12,967 nucleotides of DNA from Fidelibacterota bacterium. GTDB taxonomy: Bacteria; Pseudomonadota; Alphaproteobacteria; Rhodospirillales; Rhodospirillaceae. Under the pieces are notes generated by a model, which did not search any database, was not told the DNA's origin, and saw nothing but the letters and a program-made list of their open reading frames with translations. The position numbers and the translations under genes are program-made. Positions 8,060 to 12,967 of this stretch are shown piece by piece. Positions within the stretch are counted from its first letter, which is position 1, and the number at the start of each line of letters is the position of its first letter. The stretch is taken from contig CANJEU010000021.1 of NCBI GenBank assembly GCA_947473445.1, positions 1-12,967 on the forward strand, read 5' to 3'.

Positions 8060-9091
8060 ATGCTGAAACGACTAGCCATCCTAACGGCCGCCCTCCTCGG
8101 CCTCGGCATATCCACCGCGCATGCCACCTACTCCGTCGTCGCCTACGACCCCGACACCGGCCAACTGGGCGTGGCGGTGCAGTCCAAGACGACGACCGTT
8201 GGGGCGCGGGTGCGGTATGGCATGGCCGGTGTGGCGGCCATCGCGAGCCAGGCGAGTTCCAATCCGATGATGGGCGAGATCGGTGTGACGCTGATCCAGC
8301 GCGGATTTTCGCCCGAGGAGGCGCGCGACATGCTGGTGAAGATGGACGGCGGCGCGGCCAACCGGCAGTTTGCGATTGTCGATACCAAGGGGCGCAGCGC
8401 GGGCTGGACCGGGGCGGCGACGTCGGGTTTCGCGGGCCATATCTGCCAGCCGAACTTCTGCGTCGAGGCCAACACGATGACAGGGCCCGAGGTGCAGAAC
8501 GCGATGGCGATTGCTTATGTGACGACGGCGGCGAAGAAACTGCCGCTGGTGGAGCGGTTGATCGCGGTGCTGGAGGCCGCCGAGGCGGCCGGCGGTGACC
8601 GCCGCGGACAACAGTCGGCCGGGGTGATGATTTTCGCGCAGCGCACCATCGCCGACTACGGCGATCATATGTATGACATCCGCGTGGACGATCATGCCGC
8701 GCCGGTCGCCGAACTGCGGCGCGTGTATAACGTGATCCAGGCGCGCACGCTGCCCAACACCGTTGGCGCGGACATCGCGGCCGGCCAGTTCGACAAAGCC
8801 TTGGCGGATGTGGGGAAACGTTTGGCGCTCGATCCCAAATCCGACGACGCGTTAGCCGACCGGGCGCGCATTCAGCTCGCCAAGAAGGACGCCGCCGCGG
8901 CGATCGCGACCTTGCGCGCGGCGATTGCGCTGAACCCCAAGCTGTACGAGCAAGTTTTGCGGAACGAGAATTTCAAGGCGCTATGGGACAACGCGGACTA
9001 TCGGGCCTTCGGGGATTACAGCCGGTTCAAGCCGCTAGCGCCGAGTGTGACCGGGGCGAGCAGCATGCCGATGCCTTTGATGCCGAAGTAA
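8060..9091 (+). CDS. Exported DUF1028 family protein (Ntn-hydrolase-like) with C-terminal TPR-like domain
   Basis: This protein has 343 aa. A signal peptide is clear: MLKR, a hydrophobic core, then STAHA with cleavage predicted after residue 22. The mature protein would begin with Thr23 in TYSVVAYDPDTGQLGVAVQSK. The DUF1028 core (23 to about 200) shows GVAAIASQASSNPMMG (57-72), GWTGAATSGFAGH (115-127), and GGDRRGQQSAG (178-188), the family hallmark. DUF1028 is placed in the Ntn-hydrolase fold group, but its substrate is not established. Residues about 235-315 form a helical TPR-like tail (AAGQFDKALADVGKRLALDP and a second similar repeat), probably for protein contacts. The ATG at 8060 follows AGGAGA by 7 bases. 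The gene stands alone and converges on the regulator at 9111. Location is periplasmic by inference. Confidence 0.88.
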   Translation: MLKRLAILTAALLGLGISTAHATYSVVAYDPDTGQLGVAVQSKTTTVGARVRYGMAGVAAIASQASSNPMMGEIGVTLIQRGFSPEEARDMLVKMDGGAANRQFAIVDTKGRSAGWTGAATSGFAGHICQPNFCVEANTMTGPEVQNAMAIAYVTTAAKKLPLVERLIAVLEAAEAAGGDRRGQQSAGVMIFAQRTIADYGDHMYDIRVDDHAAPVAELRRVYNVIQARTLPNTVGADIAAGQFDKALADVGKRLALDPKSDDALADRARIQLAKKDAAAAIATLRAAIALNPKLYEQVLRNENFKALWDNADYRAFGDYSRFKPLAPSVTGASSMPMPLMPK

Positions 9092-9099
9092 GACAGGTA

Positions 9100-9120
9100 G
9101 CGCCCCGACGTTACGGGCGC
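9100..9120. terminator. Possible hairpin between convergent genes
   Basis: GCGCCC (9100-9105) and GGGCGC (9115-9120) form a perfect 6-bp stem with a 9-base loop. It lies between the DUF1028 stop and the convergent regulator, overlapping the latter's last codons. There is no T-run, so it is a weak terminator candidate for either direction. Confidence 0.3.
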
Positions 9121-9725
9121 CAGATGCCCGCGAGCATGCCCACGCGGACAAGGTCCGCCAGACTGCGGGCTTCCATCTTCGCCATGAGATGCGCGCGATG
9201 CACTTCAAGTGTTCGAATGGAAACACCAAGGGACCGCGCCATCGGCTTGTTACCCTCGCCGGCAAGGAGAAGCAGGAAGACTTCCAATTCACGGGGCGTC
9301 AGCGACGCGACCTGCAGCTTGATGAGATCGACGCGCGCCGCTTCGCGCCGATCATTCGTGCCGCGATAGAGACCGATCTTCACGCTGCGCAGCAATCGTT
9401 CCGCATCGAAGGGTTTTTCGATGAAATCGATGGCTCCGTTTTTCATCGCTGCGACGGCCAGAGGAATATCGCCGCGACGGGTAAGAATAATGACCGGCAG
9501 GCGGCTTTTCATGTGCGCTAATTTTTTCTGCACATCGAGGACATCGCCCCCGGGCAATTGGGCCGCAGAAATCAAACAGGTGGCGGTGCCGGGAACATAG
9601 AGATCAAAGAACGAATCCGCGGACGTGAAACACTGCACGGAAACACCGGCCGTCCCTAAAACGGTGGTCACCGAGTCCGACGCCCCAGGATCGGCTTCGA
9701 TCACCGCAACAGTAAAATCGGGCAG
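9111..9725 (-). CDS. FixJ-family response regulator with degenerate receiver (copy 1)
   Basis: An orphan DNA-binding regulator with a receiver domain and a C-terminal LuxR/FixJ helix-turn-helix. Numbered from the GTG at 9704 (197 aa), the HTH is about 135-190: SLTPRELEVF, ARSLGVSIRTLEVHRAHLM, ARSLADLVRVGMLAGI. The receiver keeps the T (LTRRGD, T75) and K (EKPF, K97) landmarks. At the phosphoacceptor position in CLISAAQLPG the aspartate is Ala (A47). Phosphorylation-driven switching is therefore unlikely. The GTG start would cut off the first beta strand (TVAV). Upstream of it, only eleven in-frame codons follow a TAG at 9738-9740, and none is ATG, GTG or TTG. GAGGAA at 9729-9734 is well placed for a CTG at 9725, giving 204 aa starting MPDFTVAVIEAD; I use that start. 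No partner kinase is in view. It is a paralogue of the regulator at 10715-11377. Confidence 0.85.
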   Translation of the reverse strand: MPDFTVAVIEADPGASDSVTTVLGTAGVSVQCFTSADSFFDLYVPGTATCLISAAQLPGGDVLDVQKKLAHMKSRLPVIILTRRGDIPLAVAAMKNGAIDFIEKPFDAERLLRSVKIGLYRGTNDRREAARVDLIKLQVASLTPRELEVFLLLLAGEGNKPMARSLGVSIRTLEVHRAHLMAKMEARSLADLVRVGMLAGIWRP

Positions 9726-9727
9726 GA

Positions 9728-9734
9728 TTTCCTC
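9728..9734 (-). promoter_or_regulatory. Ribosome site placing the copy-1 regulator start at CTG 9725
   Basis: Read on the minus strand, GAGGAAA stands directly before TCCTG. The distance from GAGG to the CTG is 5 bases, a normal spacing. It is 26 bases from the GTG at 9704, which is too far for that codon. Confidence 0.4.
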
Positions 9735-9740
9735 GCGCTA

Positions 9741-10151
9741 CCCCGTTCGGGCCGAAGGCTCAAATGCGGCGGTAGAGGCCGGCCCGACGGAGTCCGCCTC
9801 CCGTGGTAATACGCCACGCGTAAAATATGTTCGCCCCGATACGATATAACTCCCTCACCGACATCACCAGCGTTGGCACTACTTGTTTCCTGCTACGTGC
9901 AGAGCACCGCCCCGCTCTCCAAATACCTTGGCGCGTCGCAGCCGTAAGACGTGTTTGTCGCATCTGTCCTGCACGCGCGATGCTGGCCGAGATCGTCGGC
10001 GGGCGGGCGACGCGCGCATTAAGCCGGTGACGCACACCGCGTAGTCACCCGCATATCCACCCCGTCTGGAAGGGCCGATAACGACATCGTTCTGAGGTCG
10101 ACGATTGCAACGCGGTTTTTTGGATTCTTTAGATCCCGAACGGGGACACCG
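9741..10151. other. Intergenic region between regulator copy 1 and the small membrane protein
   Basis: About 410 bp without a supported gene. It must hold the divergent promoters of the regulator (leftward) and of the 58-aa gene (rightward). Visible items are a 5-bp inverted repeat CGTGG-TAATACG-CCACG at 9802-9818 and a good sigma-70-like pair at 10105-10133. The open frames in it have arginine-rich, low-complexity translations and no ribosome sites, so I do not call them. Confidence 0.4.
10105..10133 (+). promoter_or_regulatory. Likely promoter of the 58-aa membrane protein gene
   Basis: TTGCAA (10105-10110) and TTTAGA (10128-10133) are separated by exactly 17 bases. They lie 18 bases before the ATG at 10152. 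Transcription would start near 10140, giving a very short leader. Confidence 0.4.
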
Positions 10152-10328
10152 ATGTCAGACGACGTTGAAGACAGAGATGCTGAACAGCGCGGAGAAGCGA
10201 AATGGATTCGCCAAAGGCCCGCGGGCTATCGGGCGAGGCAGAAAACACCCTATCGCAACGCCGGATTTATCCTTTTTGGTTTAGGGGCGATGAGCGTCGC
10301 GGCGGCTTCGTTCTTTCTGCCGTCGTAA
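10152..10328 (+). CDS. Small single-TM protein (58 aa), function unknown
   Basis: I do not recognise a family. ATG 10152 to TAA 10328 encodes 58 residues. The first 37 are charged and hydrophilic (MSDDVEDRDAEQRGEAKWIR..., then arginine-rich). The last 20 form one hydrophobic helix (AGFILFGLGAMSVAAASFFL, 37-56) ending at LPS. This suggests a tail-anchored inner-membrane protein with a cytoplasmic N-terminus. A promoter-like pair lies just upstream, and a GGGGA run is 6-7 bases before the ATG. The next gene (98 aa) starts 61 bp downstream on the same strand. The pair is enclosed by two paralogous regulators, so a regulatory target or partner role is possible, but this is only context. Confidence 0.6.
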   Translation: MSDDVEDRDAEQRGEAKWIRQRPAGYRARQKTPYRNAGFILFGLGAMSVAAASFFLPS

Positions 10329-10389
10329 GCGTAGCGTCCCTCGGAAAAGCCAACGCATTTTGAGAAGACGATCCTTCTGGAGTACGGCT

Positions 10390-10686
10390 ATGAATAATCC
10401 CATTCCCCGCGAATTCTACGACGGCTATTTGCCGTCGACGCCACGTGAGCCTGCGTGGGATTTTGCGACGGCGTACGCTTGTGATGCGTATGACTCCGTT
10501 GTCTGGCGCGGCGCCAGTGATCTCATATCGCTCCATGGACACGGGGCTTGGCGGGCGGCCGCGATGCAATTCATGGACTTGAATGCCGCGGGAGATGCCG
10601 CCGGAGCGATAGCATTTCTGAAGGTCGCAGGGGCCATCGCATGGTTTGAGGACCACGTCGTGCGCCGCGCGAACTACGCCGGCTAA
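10390..10686 (+). CDS. Hypothetical protein, 98 aa
   Basis: I do not recognise a family. The start at ATG 10390 (MNNPIPREFYDGYLPS) is fixed by GGAG at 10379-10382 with a 7-base spacing; an earlier in-frame TTG at 10360 has no ribosome site. The protein is soluble-looking, rich in aromatic residues and alanine, without a signal peptide or membrane helix. Its second half (MQFMDLNAAGDAAGAIAFLK onward) looks like a pair of amphipathic helices, and the C-terminus is basic (HVVRRANYAG). It follows the 58-aa gene by 61 bp and converges on regulator copy 2 with a 28-bp gap. Confidence 0.65.
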   Translation: MNNPIPREFYDGYLPSTPREPAWDFATAYACDAYDSVVWRGASDLISLHGHGAWRAAAMQFMDLNAAGDAAGAIAFLKVAGAIAWFEDHVVRRANYAG

Positions 10687-10714
10687 GGGACAGCATTGCG
10701 CGGCGCGGCGGATA

Positions 10715-11377
10715 TCACGCCGGTGTGAGAGCGTCGGGGACCGCGTCACCGGAAACACCGATGCCGGCCAACATCCCCATTCTCACCAGTTCCGCAAGAC
10801 TCCGGGCGTGCATTTTTTGCATCAACCGGCTGCGGTGAACCTCGAGCGTACGTGGCGAAATGTCCAAGTCGGATGAGATGACCGTGCTGGGGTCACCGGA
10901 AAGAAGATGCTCGAAAACCTCGCGCTCCCGCGGCGTCAGCGAACCGATGCGAGGTTCGATGATTTTTGCGCGAGAGGCGAGCCGGCGTTCATGGACGCCG
11001 CGATAGAGGCACGCTTTAACGCTTTTGAAGAGTCTGGCGGCATTGACCGGCCTCTCGATGAAATCGACCGCTCCGGCTTTCATGGCCCGTACCGCCATAT
11101 CAACATCTCCATCGCTCGTGAGCAGAATGACGGGCAAATCAATCTTGCGCCTGAGCAGTTCCGTCTGCACGCCGAGGCCGTCCATGCCGGGCAAATGGCC
11201 CGTCGAGAGCACGCAGTGGACTTCGCCTTCGACGAACCCGTCGAAAAACGCTTGGTGAGAATCGTAAGATTTCACTTCGATATCCGCCGATCTCAGCAGC
11301 GCGGAGATCGACTCTTGCGCGCCCGCGTCGCTTTCGATGACGGCGACAGTGGGGACAATAGGATTGGACAGATTCAC
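10715..11377 (-). CDS. FixJ-family response regulator with degenerate receiver (copy 2)
   Basis: A paralogue of the regulator at 9111-9725: receiver plus LuxR-type HTH, 220 aa from GTG 11377 or 218 from CTG 11371. Counting from the CTG, the receiver starts TVAVIESDAG (8-17). The phosphoacceptor site in CVLSTGHLPG is Thr (T57) instead of Asp. The conserved Lys is Arg in FIERPV (R107). The Thr of LLTSDGD (T85) is kept. The HTH reads SLTPREREVF ... ISPRTLEVHRSRLMQKM ... ARSLAELVRMGMLAGI. It has a 12-residue tail (GDAVPDALTPA end) absent from copy 1. Two receiver-critical residues are lost while the HTH is well kept, so I infer a phosphorylation-independent regulator. AAGGAG at 11379-11384 is only 1 base from the GTG but 7 bases from the CTG. 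The frame is open to 11611, but that stretch is repeat-like and non-coding. Confidence 0.85.
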   Translation of the reverse strand: MNLSNPIVPTVAVIESDAGAQESISALLRSADIEVKSYDSHQAFFDGFVEGEVHCVLSTGHLPGMDGLGVQTELLRRKIDLPVILLTSDGDVDMAVRAMKAGAVDFIERPVNAARLFKSVKACLYRGVHERRLASRAKIIEPRIGSLTPREREVFEHLLSGDPSTVISSDLDISPRTLEVHRSRLMQKMHARSLAELVRMGMLAGIGVSGDAVPDALTPA

Positions 11378-11547
11378 TCTCCTTGGGCCAGTCGGGTCTG
11401 GGCGGCAGACGACCGTGACGCAGGACATCGTAGTCGCCGTCGCGGCGTGAGGCTGTGCAATGGAGCACAGGAAGCGACGCTGCAAGGGCAAGACACCCTG
11501 CGCGTGTGGGGCCTGCACCGCGGAAGGCGCGCGCTTCATCACCCTGG

Positions 11548-11570
11548 ATGCCAAGGACAAGCCTTGGCAT
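11548..11570. repeat. Palindromic intergenic element (REP-like)
   Basis: ATGCCAAGG (11548-11556) and CCTTGGCAT (11562-11570) form a perfect 9-bp stem with the loop ACAAG. Hairpins of the type 'GGATGCC...GGCATGAC' are common dispersed intergenic elements in Alphaproteobacteria and often yield spurious ORFs, as here. Confidence 0.6.
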
Positions 11571-11751
11571 GACAGTGGACGTGGGACGCCGATCTCGCCC
11601 CGCGCCGTCATCGCCGACTGAACGGACGGTCAGGCATTCAGGCCAAGCCGCGCTACGGCCCGGCTTTGCTGCGGTGCGGCGTAACGTTTTGAATAATTCT
11701 TGCGGATTTCCCCTTAGGTTTATGAGACTCTTTTTTGTTACTCGAAACATG

Positions 11752-11766
11752 CGCGACGGCGTCGCG
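11752..11766. repeat. Perfect short palindrome upstream of the receptor gene
   Basis: CGCGAC-GGC-GTCGCG forms a 6-bp stem with a 3-base loop, ending 52 bases before the receptor ATG. It would lie in the leader or promoter and could be an operator or a leader hairpin. Confidence 0.35.
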
Positions 11767-11818
11767 GATGCTGTGAACGCGTGCGGGCTGATCCGCACCA
11801 TGAGGGGGGACTATCGAT

Positions 11819-12967
11819 ATGCTTGCGATTTCTACCGTGCGGTCTCGTGTGAAGACCAATGCGCTCGCGTCCGTGAGCGGCCTCGCGCTGGCGGTGTTTG
11901 CCGCCGCGCCCGCCGCGCAGGCGCAGAGCCCGGCGCCGCAATCGGCCCAGGCGCCTGTTGTGGAAGAGGTTGTGGTGACTGGATCGCGCATCGTGCGCGA
12001 CGGCTACGAAGCGCCGACGCCGGTGACCGTCGTGGGCGCCGAGCAGCTGATGGACGCGGCCAAGCCGAACGTGTTCGACGCGATTTCGAGCCTTCCGGCG
12101 TTTTCGGGCAACATCAATCTTTCGACCAGCACGTCCGGCATCTCGCAGGGCACGGGCGGCGCGAGCACGCTGAATTTGCGCGGCCTTGGCGTCAACCGCA
12201 CGCTGGTGCTGTTCGACGGCCGGCGCTTCCCCAACATCTTCGTGACCGGCGGCACGGACGCAAAGCTCTTCCCTGATCTTTTGATCTCGCGTGTCGACGT
12301 GGTGACCGGCGGTGCGTCCGCCGTTTACGGCTCGGACGCGGTTTCGGGCGTCGTCAACTTCGTGCTCGATAAAGAGTTCACGGGGGTGAAGGGCAATATC
12401 ATGGGCGGCATCACCGACCGCGGCGACCATGAGCAGTATAAAGCCGCCATCGCGGCGGGAAGCGCGTTCGCCGGCGGGCGTGGACACGTGCTGTTCGCCG
12501 CCGATTTCGGCGATCAGGCGCAGATGGACGGCAAGGACCGCGACTGGAACCAGGTCGGCTTCTTCCAGGTGACCAACCCCGCCTACACGGCCACGAACGG
12601 GCAGCCGCAACTTCTGAACCGCTATAACGCGGGCTTGTGGGCGGCAAACCCCGGCGGCGTGATCGCGAGCGGCCCCCTGAAGGGCACAGCGTTCGGACCC
12701 AACGGCGCGCCTTACCAGTTCGATTTTGGCCAATTCATCGGCGGTTCGTTCAACGTGGGCGGCGACTGGAAGAACGCGACCGAGCAAGGCGCCAACAGCC
12801 TCTCGGCCGGGACATCGGACAAACATCTGTTCGCCCGTGCGAGCTATGACGTGAGCGACAATGTGACGGTGTTCGCCGAATACAACTTCGGCACCGTCGC
12901 CTCGACTTACGATTGCTGCTGGACGTATTACCTGGGCGCCAACATTAACGTCAGGACGGACAACGCC
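11819..12967 (+). CDS. TonB-dependent outer-membrane receptor, 3'-truncated by window edge
   Basis: The first 383 codons of an outer-membrane, TonB-energised transporter. ATG 11819 follows the strong ribosome site AGGGGGGA (11803-11810) by 8 bases. The signal peptide (about 1-36) has the core LASVSGLALAVFAAAPAAQA. The following VVEEVVVTGSRI segment resembles the TonB-box region of alphaproteobacterial receptors. The plug domain is clear: TPVTVVGAEQL, STLNLRGLGVNRTLVLFDGRR, and ISRVDVVTGGASAVYGSDAV followed by SGVVNFVLDKEF. After the plug the first barrel strands begin, including a segment resembling the long extracellular loops of this group (DWNQVGFFQVTNPAYTA region). A Cys-Cys pair (DCCWTYY) sits near the right edge. 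The substrate cannot be told from this part; carbohydrate, siderophore or peptide uptake are all possible. No anti-sigma-interacting N-terminal extension is present. Confidence 0.93.
   Translation, partial: MLAISTVRSRVKTNALASVSGLALAVFAAAPAAQAQSPAPQSAQAPVVEEVVVTGSRIVRDGYEAPTPVTVVGAEQLMDAAKPNVFDAISSLPAFSGNINLSTSTSGISQGTGGASTLNLRGLGVNRTLVLFDGRRFPNIFVTGGTDAKLFPDLLISRVDVVTGGASAVYGSDAVSGVVNFVLDKEFTGVKGNIMGGITDRGDHEQYKAAIAAGSAFAGGRGHVLFAADFGDQAQMDGKDRDWNQVGFFQVTNPAYTATNGQPQLLNRYNAGLWAANPGGVIASGPLKGTAFGPNGAPYQFDFGQFIGGSFNVGGDWKNATEQGANSLSAGTSDKHLFARASYDVSDNVTVFAEYNFGTVASTYDCCWTYYLGANINVRTDNA

Larger units (their letters stand above)
11378..11818. other. Intergenic region between regulator copy 2 and the TonB-dependent receptor
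   Basis: About 440 bp without a supported gene, between divergently transcribed genes. It holds a 9-bp-stem palindrome (11548-11570) and a second, perfect 6-bp-stem palindrome (11752-11766). AT-rich sequence around 11687-11740 is the likely place of the receptor promoter, but no good -35/-10 pair stands out. Open frames crossing it on both strands read through the repeat and are rejected as genes. Confidence 0.45.

Noticed and set aside
9760..10035. Minus-strand frame of 91 codons upstream of regulator copy 1
   Set aside because: No ribosome site, no recognisable domain, and arginine-rich. It is not in frame as an extension of the regulator.
11378..11611. 78-codon N-terminal extension of regulator copy 2
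   Set aside because: It runs through the palindromic element. The receiver domain begins at TVAVIESD, just after the GTG/CTG starts.
11738..12826. Minus-strand frame of 362 codons
   Set aside because: Antisense to the TonB-dependent receptor, whose signal peptide and plug domain are clear.
1..12967. tRNA, rRNA or riboswitch
   Set aside because: No cloverleaf-like block, rRNA segment or recognisable riboswitch core was seen in the intergenic regions on either strand, judged by eye only.

Overview
This window looks like alphaproteobacterial chromosome: it is GC-rich, carries FixJ/LuxR-type regulators of alphaproteobacterial style, a TonB-dependent receptor with a post-signal EEVVVTG segment, and an ivd-mccB-mccA leucine-catabolism operon. 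The genus cannot be fixed from the sequence; a Caulobacterales-like or Rhizomicrobium-like lineage is only a guess.

Region 1 (1-4039, minus strand) is the leucine/isovalerate degradation operon, read ivd -> mccB -> mccA with gaps of 28 and 9 bp. Isovaleryl-CoA dehydrogenase makes 3-methylcrotonyl-CoA. The two methylcrotonyl-CoA carboxylase subunits then carboxylate it. mccA runs off the left edge.

Region 2 (4040-7856) is accessory and partly degraded. A minus-strand gene begins as a two-TM, GAF-domain membrane sensor (start 6694). It is frameshifted inside the GAF domain (between about 6071 and 6105), and the remaining half of the GAF is then joined to a very GC-rich DUF3987-type ATPase-like module with damaged Walker motifs. 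Base composition changes at the join (about 5815). Next to it is a REP-associated tyrosine transposase (RAYT) gene bounded by an inverted pair of AGTGTCCC-type repeats, with two tandem copies on the right side.

Region 3 (8060-9091) is an exported DUF1028 protein (Ntn-hydrolase-like) with a TPR-like tail.

Region 4 (9111-11377) is a small regulatory block. Two paralogous FixJ-family regulators, both on the minus strand, enclose two small plus-strand genes (58 aa single-TM and 98 aa). Both regulators have lost the phosphoacceptor aspartate, and both have a Shine-Dalgarno sequence that best fits an in-frame CTG start. This is the most unusual part of the window.

Region 5 (11819 to the right edge) is the N-terminal third or so of a TonB-dependent outer-membrane receptor, preceded by a non-coding stretch with palindromes.

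Most other long open frames are antisense shadows of these GC-rich genes.
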